From: CAZGAH01 sp964523295
GTDB lineage: Bacteria > Desulfobacterota > Desulfovibrionia > Desulfovibrionales > Desulfovibrionaceae
DNA: 34,260 nucleotides
Direction: 5' to 3'
NCBI GenBank assembly: GCA_964523295.1
Contig: CAZGAH010000046.1
Coordinates: 1 to 34,260, forward strand
Of the stretch, positions 1-9,581 are shown in pieces. Position 1 is the stretch's first letter. The number at the start of each line of letters is the position of its first letter. The translations under genes were made by a program, and so were the position numbers. Below the pieces are notes generated by a model. The model worked only from the letters and a program-made list of their open reading frames with translations. It searched no databases and was not told the origin of the DNA.

Positions 1-39
1 ACGCCGATGAAGAAGTGTACAACGCGCAAACAGGGGGGG

Positions 40-228
40 TTATTCCTCTGGCTTGCAAGGTTGTTTGAAAAAACCGATCAGGAAGTCACATTCCTTGGGA
101 CTCAGATTGAAACGCATCGCATAGTCATCGACAAGCGTCTCTACAGGCTTGCCCGTCTCCTCAGCCTTCTCGGCAATGTAGCGGACAGCCTGACGCATGT
201 GCTCGCCCTGCGGCATGATCGTTGTCAT
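40..228 (-). CDS. Small conserved hypothetical protein (62 aa)
   Basis: A 62-residue soluble, charged protein with no signal peptide or membrane segment. The ATG at 228 is preceded by a GAAGGTGAG Shine-Dalgarno-like stretch. The N-terminal third reads like an amphipathic helix (GEHMRQAVRYIAEKAEETGK), and the rest contains LSPKECDFLIGFF, which suggests a small helical domain. It is on the same strand as, and 208 nt downstream of, the ApgM-family gene, so it may be the last member of the threonine cluster. Small proteins beginning with a similar GEH-RQAVR pattern accompany amino-acid genes in sulfate reducers (my recollection, unverified). Function unknown. Confidence 0.7.
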   Translation of the reverse strand: MTTIMPQGEHMRQAVRYIAEKAEETGKPVETLVDDYAMRFNLSPKECDFLIGFFKQPCKPEE

Positions 229-436
229 ACGCTCACCTTCGGAAGTGGCTTGCCGCCACCCCGGTTTCGCACTCTGCCAGCGAAATGTCGCCGGCGCGTT
301 CCGTTAAAAAGATGTTCCGCCTCCGGACGCTGCCGAAAGACGATGTCAACGTACGGCATCCGGGCACTGCCCACAAGAGGTATCCGACGCGTCATTGTTC
401 CAGACAAAGAAATGCTTACAATGACAGCATAATAGA

Positions 437-1627
437 TCAACGAATGCCCGCCGTGCGCAACGTCCAGTCCATAAGCTCGTGCCCTGGTTCGATTGTCAGC
501 CCGCTTTCCTGCGCAACGCGTTCGTCGAAACAGGCGTACCCGGCCGGGGCCTCTGGCCAGGAAAGAAGGAAGGGCGCCGGGTCCGAAACGTGGGTCCGGC
601 GACTGAGCGGCGTGAAGTGGTCGCAGGCCACCAGAAACACGGCCTCGGGCAGAGCCTGGCGCAGCGGTCCCACCACGTGCTCGTCGAAACGTCGGATGGC
701 CTCGACCTTGCCGGCCAGATCGCCCCCATGCCCGCACTCGTCCGGCGCCTCCACATGCAGGAAAACGAAGTCTCCCTGCTCCAGAAAGGCGAGCGCCGCC
801 GCAACTTTGCCGGCATAATTCGTATCCAGCAGTCCCGTCGCGCCCGGCACCTCGGGCACGGCCATATCCGCGGCCCGGCCCAACCCCTTGAGCAGATCGA
901 CAGCCGAGATGACCGCACCGCGAAGTCCGAAACGAGCGGCAAAGGGCTCCAGATGCAACGGTCGCCCCTGTCCCCAGGGCCAGACAGCATTGGCCCGGCT
1001 GGGATTGTCGGAGTCGGCCAGGAGCACGGCTGCCTCGCGTACCAGCCGCTGCAAGCGTTCGCTGGCGGCAAACACGGCCATATCCGGCGCCAGCGGCTGG
1101 TCCGTTATGTCATGCGGCGGATTGATGGTCAGCACGGCTTCCGAAGACGTCGCCCCGCCCTGCTGCACGAGCAGATGGCGGTACTGCACGCCAGGATGGA
1201 AGCGGAATACCGCGTTCCCCAGACGCTCCTGCAGCCTGGCAATCAGACGATGCGCCGTCGCCGTATCGATATGTCCGGCCGAGTAATCGCGCATGATCCC
1301 CTGGTCTGAAAACTCGCTCACGGTGACCAGGTTCATACGCCAGACCAGATCGTCGGGATGCAGTTCCAGCCCCTGGGCGGCCGCCTCGATCGGTCCACGG
1401 CCGGTATGCCAGCGACGCGGATCGAAGCCCAAAAGCGACATGTTGGCGACGTCCGAACCCGGCGGCAGTCCGGGCGGCACGGTCCGGCACACGCCGGCGA
1501 GCGCGCTCGAGGCCAGGGCGTCGAGCTGCGGCGTGGCCGCGGCCTGAAGCGGCGTCCGTCCTCCCAGCTCGGCCAAAGGCCAGTCGCCCATGCCGTCGGC
1601 GATGAGAAACAACAGTTTACGACCCAT
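437..1627 (-). CDS. apgM: ApgM-family phosphomutase, proposed alternative homoserine kinase
   Basis: A 396-residue alkaline-phosphatase-superfamily protein. It begins MGRKLLFLIADGMGDWP, with the metal-binding Asp at residue 11, and has the catalytic-Ser region PGSDVANMSLLG with Ser58. Full length for the cofactor-independent phosphoglycerate mutase (ApgM) family. The ATG at 1627 has GAGGAG about 10 nt upstream. Within this family a subgroup (TIGR02535 type) is proposed to act as homoserine kinase in bacteria that lack ThrB. Placement directly behind homoserine dehydrogenase fits that role, phosphorylating homoserine for threonine synthesis, better than glycolysis. The family is seen directly; the kinase role is inferred from context. 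The reading frame continues upstream without a stop to the N run and on into the dehydrogenase gene, but that continuity is an artefact. Confidence 0.85.
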   Translation of the reverse strand: MGRKLLFLIADGMGDWPLAELGGRTPLQAAATPQLDALASSALAGVCRTVPPGLPPGSDVANMSLLGFDPRRWHTGRGPIEAAAQGLELHPDDLVWRMNLVTVSEFSDQGIMRDYSAGHIDTATAHRLIARLQERLGNAVFRFHPGVQYRHLLVQQGGATSSEAVLTINPPHDITDQPLAPDMAVFAASERLQRLVREAAVLLADSDNPSRANAVWPWGQGRPLHLEPFAARFGLRGAVISAVDLLKGLGRAADMAVPEVPGATGLLDTNYAGKVAAALAFLEQGDFVFLHVEAPDECGHGGDLAGKVEAIRRFDEHVVGPLRQALPEAVFLVACDHFTPLSRRTHVSDPAPFLLSWPEAPAGYACFDERVAQESGLTIEPGHELMDWTLRTAGIR

Positions 1628-1740
1628 AGGGTATAGCTCCTCGGAGGGAACACTACGCGCCGCTCGCGGCAGCACCCCGGGCAGCATCACGATGAGAAAA
1701 CCGGCGACAGCGGCCTCGCTCGACGCAGCCTTCCCCGTGA

Positions 1741-3023
<1,283 letters not shown>

Positions 3024-3037
<14 letters not shown>

Positions 3038-4220
3038 AACCCCCTCCCGAGAGTACGTTTTTAATGCCGCGTATAGCCTGATTGGTACGGTGCGCATTCT
3101 CGATCAATGCAAAGCGGACGTGATCGTCGCCATAATTGCCAAAGCCCAGGCCAGGCGAAACCGCGACATGCCCTTCCTGCAGCAGAAGTTTAGCGAACTC
3201 CACCGAGCCCATGTGCCGGAAGGGTTCCGGAATACGCGCCCAGACGAACATGGTGGCCTTGGGGGGCTCGATCTCCCAGCCGATGCGCTTCAGGCCGTCA
3301 ATGAGCACGTCCCTGCGCTGCTTGTAGGTGTCCGCAATCTGCCGGACGCAGTCCTGCGGACCATTCAACGCGACGATTGAGGCTATCTGAATGGGTTGGA
3401 AAATGCCATAGTCCAGGTAGCTTTTAATACGGGTCAGGGCATGAACCATCTCACGATTGCCGGCGCAAAAGCCCATACGCCAACCGGCCATGGAATAGCT
3501 CTTGCTCATGGAGAAAAACTCGACGCCGACGTCCTTGGCGCCCTTGGCCTGGAGGAAGCTCGGCGCCTCGTACCCGTCGAATACGAGGTCGGCGTAGGCC
3601 AGATCATGCACGACGTATATGTTATGTTCTTTCGCGAAATCCACGATTTTTTCAAAAAAAGACAATTCGACGACATCGGTTGTCGGGTTGTTCGGATAGC
3701 TGATAATCAGCAGTTTGGGCTGGGGCCAGGTCTGCCGGGTCGCGGTCAGCAGATCGTCGATGAAATCGCGGCCGCGGGCGATGGGAATGCGCCGGACATC
3801 GGCCCCGGCGATGATGCAGGAAAAGGGATGGATCGGGTAGGCCGGGTCCGTGGCGAAAACGACGTCGCCCGGATCGAGCATGGCCAGCGCCAGATGCGAA
3901 AGCCCTTCCTTGGCGCCCATGGTAGCAATGGCCTCGGTGTCGGGATCCAGCGAAACGTCGTAGCGTCGTCGATACCAGTCACAGATGGCCTTGCGCAGAT
4001 TGGGAACGCCGCGGGAAACGGAATAGCGATGATTGACGGGCTTGTGCGACGCCTCCACCAGCTTGTCCACAATATGTTGCGGCGTCGCCAGATCGGGGTT
4101 TCCCATACCCAGATCCACGATATCCACGTTTTGACGCCGCAGTCGCATTTTCAGGTCGTTCACTACGGCAAAAACATAGGGGGGCAATCTGCGCAAGCGG
4201 GAAAATTTTTCTTCGGCCAT
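3024..4220 (-). CDS. alaC: Class I/II PLP-dependent aminotransferase, AlaC-like
   Basis: A 398-residue fold-type I aminotransferase. The PLP lysine is K240 in SMSKSYSMAGWRMGF, the cofactor-contact motif is SYPNNPTTDVV, and the substrate-side GNPDLATP lies near the N-terminus. It resembles the AlaC/aspartate-alanine transaminase group that interconverts pyruvate, glutamate and alanine, but substrate specificity cannot be fixed from sequence. The ATG at 4220 follows an excellent AAAGGAG with a 7-nt spacer. It is the first gene of the aminotransferase, hom and apgM cluster, and its stop lies inside the hom start region, which implies translational coupling. A possible promoter lies about 50-75 nt upstream. 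Confidence 0.92.
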
Positions 4221-4267
4221 GTTCCGACTCCTTTGCGTTGATCCGCTTTCGTGATCGAAAAAACTTC

Positions 4268-4294
4268 ATTAAATGGCAAGCGCCGCGCTGTAAA
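4268..4294 (-). promoter_or_regulatory. Candidate promoter for the aminotransferase-hom-apgM cluster
   Basis: On the minus strand TTTACA is followed after 15 nt by TTTAAT, each one base from the sigma-70 consensus hexamers. The spacer is on the short side. It lies 48 nt before the aminotransferase ATG in the 252-nt stretch behind the hybrid kinase, where a new promoter is expected. Confidence 0.3.
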
Positions 4295-4472
4295 GCGTGT
4301 TGACAATTCCAAAATGCATTTTACGCGGGACCAGCGGTTCGCGCTGCCGCGCGGATCGCAACGGCCACACGCTTCGCTCGGCGGACTGACTCCCGGGTAC
4401 GCACCGCCCTGATTCCGGAAACGAAATGAGGCTTGATACGCGGCAATGGATGCCCGACGGCGGGGACTGCGC

Positions 4473-7444
4473 TCAGAGCACGGTGGGAATTGCCGCCAGG
4501 GCCTGGCGCAGNNNNNNNNNNGCAGGGCCTGTTCGGTCCGGGCTGCAAGCTCGGCCAGAAGCTGGCGTTCTCCGGCGCGGACGGCGCTCAACAGGGTCGA
4601 AGCGGCCTCCGCCAGGATCGGGGCTGACAGATTCGACGCCGAACCTTTAAGGGTATGGGCCTGTCGGCCCAGCAGTTCGAGATCGTCCGCCGCCAGAGCG
4701 ACCCCGAGCCCGGCGCCGTTTGCGTAGCGTTGGCAGAATTCCTTGAGCATGGCCTGATAGAGATCGGTATTGTTGCGTAACCGGCGCATGGCGTCGGCGA
4801 CGTCGAATACGGGCCGGGCTTCGGGCGTGACAGCATCCGCAGCTGGTTGCCCGTCATGCCCGGCAGTGTCTGGAGCGTGTGTTTCGCCCGAGGTATTCGT
4901 TACGCTGGCGTTTGGCAGCAGGTCGGCCTGCCGCCCGCTTTTTTTGATCAGACGAGACAGGGTATAGAGCAGGACTTCGGGCTCGATGGGTTTGGTCAGG
5001 TAGTCGTCCATGCCAGCCTGGATGCAACGCTCCCGATCACCTTGCAAGGCGTAAGCCGTCATGGCCACTACAGGCAGAGTCCGGAAACGGACGTCCTCGC
5101 GGATGATACGCGTGGCTTCGAACCCGTCCATTCGGGGCATCTGGATGTCCATGATGACAACGTCGTATTCGGCGTCCGGGCGGTGCAGCATCTCCAGCGC
5201 CACGTATCCGTCTTCGGCCATGCTGACCTGCACGCCCTCAAGGGTCAGGATGCCCGCCGCTGCNNNNNNNNNNGGATCATCCTCCACAAGGAGGACCTTC
5301 GCATCCTGCAGCTCGGGCCAGGCCAGGCCCGCCGCATCGCCGCCGGATATGTCCGGCGGCGTCATCCAGCCCAACGCCTGCGCCAGTTCCACCAGCTGCG
5401 CGGACACGAGCGGCTTGGGGAGAAAACGCGTGACTCCCCAGGGGCGATAGCGCAACCATTCTTCCTCGTGGCCGGCCAGTCCCAGGATCGTCAAGCCATT
5501 CGGGGCCAGGGAACTGCATCGTGCCAGGAAACTCTCGACATTGGGGCCGGCCGCAGCGACCAGACTGGAGTCAAGAAAAACGCAATCGAAAGGACGACCC
5601 ACGGCTGCCATATCCTGCAACCGGCGGATGGCTGCATCCGGAGTCATGGCCGTAGCCGGAATGCACCCGAAAAGATGGTCCAGCAACAGCTGCGACGAGC
5701 CCAGTGCCGCCTGATTGTCGTCAGCAACCAGAAAACGGAGCGTCGCGCCGACTTCGGGGAAATGCGGACCGGCGACCGTATGTCCGGTCGGCGTCGTCAA
5801 GGGCAGGCACACGGTAAACGTGCTCCCCTGCTCCGGTTGGCTTTCGACCCGAATGGTTCCGCCCATGAGTTCGACCAGACGCCGTGCGATGGTCAGGCCC
5901 AGACCGCTGCCTACGCCGGCGCGCGTCCGCGCATTGACAGCCTGACGATAGGGAGAAAAAACGTCCACGGCCGACGGATCGAAGCCAATGCCGGTATCGT
6001 GAACGCGAAAGGACACCTCGGCGCTCTCTTCGTCGGACCCGACGTATTCGATACTCAGACTGACCTGTCCCTGACGCGTGAATTTCAGGGCATTGTCCAG
6101 CAGATTGCCGAGAACCTGTTTGATCCGGATCGCATCGGCAATGAACAGATCCGGGAGATAGGGGTCTATCGCCAGGATCAGCTCCAGCGATTTCTTCCCG
6201 GCTGGCGCTCGATACAGTTCGATAAGATTTTCCATTTCCTCGCGGAGATGAAACTCGGCAGGAAACAAATCCAGCCGGCTGACATCCATCCGGCTCAAAT
6301 CAAGGACGTCGTTGACTATCCGGAGCAGTCCGCCGGAGCTTGTTTTCACCGCTTGCAGATATTCCCGCTGCTGTCGCGTCAGCTGCATTTTCAGGGTCAG
6401 GCCGACCAGGGCGATGATGGCGTTGAGCGGTGTCCGTATCTCGTGGCTCATGCTGGCGAAAAACTGATTTTTCTGGCCAATGGCCTGCTCGGCGGCGTCC
6501 TTGGCGAGCAGCAACTCTTCCTGGATGCGCGTCATCTGCAACAGTCTGGCCGCGCGGATGCTGCTCCAGTGCAGCTGGTCCAGCTCGAGGGGATCGAACG
6601 GCGCAGCGGAAAACAGCAGGAGCGCGCCCTCTGCTTCGTCCTGCGTATCCCCGAGACGAAAAAAAACGCCATGACTGACGGCATGGGCTTGCGCCCAGGT
6701 CAGCAGCCCGGGCGAATCCGCCATGTCCGCCGGCGTCGCTTCCACAACGCCCTGCTCAAGTATCCGCTTGAGCAGGCTTCCGTTACGTGACGCAGACTCA
6801 AGGCCGCAACTGTCCAATCCGCCGGTCTGGACCATAAGCGTCAGGCAATCGTCCTCATCGGCGCGTCCATGTCCGTCTTCGGAGTCTCCCGAACCGCCTG
6901 TGGCAGAACACACGCGACCCGGTCGCGTACACCAGAGCCCGGCGCCGACAAGCGAAAAAATCGTCGTCAGCCCTTCGATGAGCGTCGCAAGCTTTTCTGG
7001 GAGTTTTCCAGGCACCAGAACCTTGGAAAACAGCCGGCTCAAGGCACCATAGCGTTGCAAGGGAATATCCCGGTCGGTAACGTCCCTGCACACCCAAAGC
7101 GCCAGCTTTTCGTCCCGGGTGTCCAGCCTTCCGGCCCGGACGTCCAGAATGATTTGTGACGGCGTGGCTATATGAATGACGAATCGAGCGCTGCGCGCCT
7201 CCTGCAGGGCGGCATGAGATGCGGCGAGAGCCTCCTGGCCGACCATCGAGGCAAAGGCCTCGGAGGTCAGCCCCGCCAGCGACTCACGGTCCAGGCCCAG
7301 CACACGGCAGGCGGCGGAATTGACCGACACGCATCGCCCGGAAGCGTCCACGGCAAGGATCGGATCGGGCATGGCGTCAAACAGCGACCACCCGTCAGCC
7401 CCTGATTCGAAAACAGGGCCGACGGCTACAGATTCTTTTCGCAC
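4473..7444 (-). CDS. Hybrid sensor histidine kinase (PAS-HisKA-HATPase-REC-REC-HPt)
   Basis: Multi-step phosphorelay kinase of about 985 residues. Order: PAS domain (about 17-125), a GAF-like stretch (about 135-300), HisKA with phospho-His334 in MSHEIRTPLN, HATPase with LLDNALKFT, DTGIGFD and SGLGLTIARR, a first REC (ADDN acidic pair, phospho-Asp625 in VFLDSSL), a second REC (VEDD, phospho-Asp near 766 in VIMDIQMPRMDG, conserved KP), and a C-terminal HPt with His near 930 in AHTLKGSASN. No membrane segment, so cytosolic. Start is GTG at 7444 behind ATGAGG. Two N runs interrupt it. After the 3' run the nominal frame is wrong; the correct frame gives LRQALAAIPTVL and stop TGA at 4473-4475, a typical HPt end. 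It is 27 nt behind a CheY-like gene and probably co-transcribed with it. Confidence 0.9.
4512..4521. other. Assembly gap (10 N) in the HPt domain of the hybrid kinase
   Basis: Both flanks carry CTGC on the minus strand. Overlapping them by 4 nt (or by 1 nt) restores the frame, giving EQALRQALAAIPTVL before a TGA. The N run is likely an unresolved overlap rather than missing DNA. Confidence 0.85.
5264..5273. other. Assembly gap (10 N) in the second REC domain of the hybrid kinase
   Basis: The run falls right after the acidic VEDD motif and before AAAGILTLEG. The family pattern (VED-N-x-x-N-x-x-VA) suggests about four missing residues, so 10-13 nt is close to the true length. The frame is kept on both sides. 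Confidence 0.85.
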
Positions 7445-7471
7445 GCGAACCTCATCACTCTCATGCCATAT

Positions 7472-7867
7472 CTATTTGATGCCGATTGACTGGAGCGTAT
7501 CGGCGAGCTTGTCCATGTCGAGGGGCTTGATGAGATAGGCAACGGCCTCGCCTTTCTTGAAGGCATCCATGACGGTTTTCACTTCGTCGACAACGGAGAG
7601 CATCACGATCTTCGTGCTGTTTTTAGGGATGATGTTCCTTCCGGATTCCATGTCCCGTATCCGGGTCACTGCCTCCAGGCCACCCATCACGGGCATCAGA
7701 ACATCCATGAAAACAACGTCATACGGACGGTTCACATCCAGAGACATGGTCACCGCCTCGAGCGCTTCCTGCCCGTTCACACAAATATCGCAGTCGCCGT
7801 AACGAATCAATATTTCTTTGAGAATCATGCGCGTCGAGAATTCGTCATCGACTATCAAAAAACGCAT
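7472..7867 (-). CDS. Single-domain CheY-like response regulator
   Basis: 131 residues making one complete receiver domain: acidic pair D7/D8 in IVDDE, phospho-Asp55 in VVFMDVLMP, conserved Lys114 in LIKP. No output domain, so it acts by protein contact, either as a CheY for the flagellar motor or as a phosphorelay shuttle for the neighbouring hybrid kinase. The ATG at 7867 has a strong AGGAGG. It sits between the HD-GYP regulator (24 nt) and the hybrid kinase (27 nt), clearly in one transcription unit. The Thr/Ser switch position is occupied by Ser in VMLSVVDE. Confidence 0.92.
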   Translation of the reverse strand: MRFLIVDDEFSTRMILKEILIRYGDCDICVNGQEALEAVTMSLDVNRPYDVVFMDVLMPVMGGLEAVTRIRDMESGRNIIPKNSTKIVMLSVVDEVKTVMDAFKKGEAVAYLIKPLDMDKLADTLQSIGIK

Positions 7868-7891
7868 AGAGCAAACCTCCTGGTTGTGCAG

Positions 7892-9532
7892 TCAAGGGCG
7901 GACCGAGTCAACGCCCTTGCCTTCCCCCTGTATCATGCCAACGCTGGACCAGCGCGGCATTGGCCGCCCGTCGCGTTGCGCCCGGGTGGACGTGCGCGCT
8001 GCGGAACCGTTGCCATCGCCCGACACGTGCGCCTTGTCCTGTTGCAGCTGTGATGCAGCGTGGCTGTCAGATTTACCATTCGACGCGTCGGGCGAGCTGT
8101 GCGCCCCGTCGTCTCCGGGCAGCCCTCCCTCGCCTTCACTTCCGAGCAGGCCGGCCTGGAACAACTCTGGACCCTGGCTGGAGATCGTCTGAACGAACAC
8201 ATCGACGCATTCGGGGCAGAACTGCGTTCCCCGATTTTTCACCACGATTTCCATAGCCCGCTCGTGCGACATGCCCCGACGATACGGCCTGTCACTGATC
8301 AAGGCGTTATAGGTGTCGGCAATGGCCAGCATCCGGGCCCAGTGAGGAATGGCCGTGCCCTTGAGTCCGGAGGGATAGCCTTTGCCGTCGTAGCGTTCGT
8401 GATGCCCCAGCACGACGGGCGCCAGGGCCTCCAGGCTCGGGATGGGGCGAAGAATTTCTGCTCCGATGGCCGAGTGGGCCTTGATCCGGTTGAACTCCTC
8501 GGCCGTCAGCGGCCCGGGTTTGAGCAGGATGTGATCGGGCACGCCGATCTTGCCGATATCGTGCAAAAAACTGGCGATTTCGATCTTGACCAGACTGTCG
8601 CCTTCGAGTCCCATAGTGCGCCCCATGGCCACAACGAGGCCGGCCACGCAGCCCGAATGACTGCGGGTGTAGGGATCGCGCGCCTCCAGGGCCCGGGCCA
8701 GCCCCATGATGCTGCCGAGCATGGCCGTGCGCTCGCGCTCGAAGTGCTCGTTTTCCATGCGCAGGAAGATCCGGCTGTCCGAAAGCAGTTTTTCGACCGT
8801 AACCACCAGCTGATCGATGTTGAACGGCTTGACCAGATACCCGGAGGCCCCGCGCTGGATCATCCGGCGCATGACCGGTTTGTGCGTGACGTCGCTGATC
8901 ACGACGTAGGGAATCCGACAAAATCGTTGGTCCTGGCGGAGCCGCTCACCCAGCGCGAAGCCGTCCATGACCGGCATGTTCAGGTCCATGAGAATGAGAT
9001 CCACCTGCTCCCGCTCCAGAATCCTGAGTCCGTCCTGTCCGTTGACCGCGCAGAGCGTTGCGTATCCAGCCTGGCTCAGGGCTGCGCTCACGAGTTGGCG
9101 TATGGAGGCGGAGTCATCGACGATGAGGACGGTTGTCTGATCGTGCAGGGATTTCTTGAACAGCACGTCGAGGATGAACGTGCAGATGGCGACAAAGGAG
9201 GTGCTTTTTTCAAAATAGGAGGCCGCTCCGGCTTCAAAGCTGCAACGGATGATCGATTCGTCGCGGTCGGGTCCCAACACGAGAAACGGTGTCTTGCGGA
9301 TGGCCAGGATGGCGCTGAGTCTGGCAGGGAACGAAATCCCGTCGGCAGTCAACGTCTCGACGTCGAGAACGAGAAAATCAAAGACCTCGGCGTGCATCTG
9401 CTTCAGGGCCTCTTTCCAGCTGGCGGCCTGCGTAACCTGCACGCCCTCCTCGGCAAGCCATTCCGTCATGATCGACCGGATAATGGCGTTGCTCTCGATC
9501 AGCAAGACATGACGCACAGTCCACTGCTGCAT
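7892..9532 (-). CDS. Response regulator with two REC domains and an HD-GYP output domain
   Basis: About 546 residues. The first REC (about 9-125) has phospho-Asp57 in FLVLDVETL, but its usual N-terminal acidic pair is replaced by LLIESN, so it is probably degenerate. The second REC is canonical: VLIVDDSAS, Asp183 in LILMDLNMPVMDG, VKPF. The HD-GYP domain has H324-D325 in FLHDIGKIG and G385-Y386-P387 in YDGKGYPSGL, the hallmark of cyclic-di-GMP phosphodiesterases. The last ~90 residues are low-complexity and probably disordered. Start taken at ATG 9532 behind AAAGGGG; an upstream in-frame start at 9634 would overlap cheA by 53 nt and adds no recognisable domain. It lies 49 nt behind cheA, suggesting that the chemosensory system controls c-di-GMP breakdown. 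Confidence 0.9.
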   Translation of the reverse strand: MQQWTVRHVLLIESNAIIRSIMTEWLAEEGVQVTQAASWKEALKQMHAEVFDFLVLDVETLTADGISFPARLSAILAIRKTPFLVLGPDRDESIIRCSFEAGAASYFEKSTSFVAICTFILDVLFKKSLHDQTTVLIVDDSASIRQLVSAALSQAGYATLCAVNGQDGLRILEREQVDLILMDLNMPVMDGFALGERLRQDQRFCRIPYVVISDVTHKPVMRRMIQRGASGYLVKPFNIDQLVVTVEKLLSDSRIFLRMENEHFERERTAMLGSIMGLARALEARDPYTRSHSGCVAGLVVAMGRTMGLEGDSLVKIEIASFLHDIGKIGVPDHILLKPGPLTAEEFNRIKAHSAIGAEILRPIPSLEALAPVVLGHHERYDGKGYPSGLKGTAIPHWARMLAIADTYNALISDRPYRRGMSHERAMEIVVKNRGTQFCPECVDVFVQTISSQGPELFQAGLLGSEGEGGLPGDDGAHSSPDASNGKSDSHAASQLQQDKAHVSGDGNGSAARTSTRAQRDGRPMPRWSSVGMIQGEGKGVDSVRP

Positions 9533-9581
9533 GACAAGGGGCCCTTTCGCCGCTGCCGGGTTGCGGTGCCCGGCGACGGGC

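Noticed and set aside
4163..4511. C-terminal extension of the hybrid kinase beyond the N run
   Set aside because: The continuation has unlikely composition and overlaps the aminotransferase start. The other frame gives a proper HPt ending and stop at 4473.
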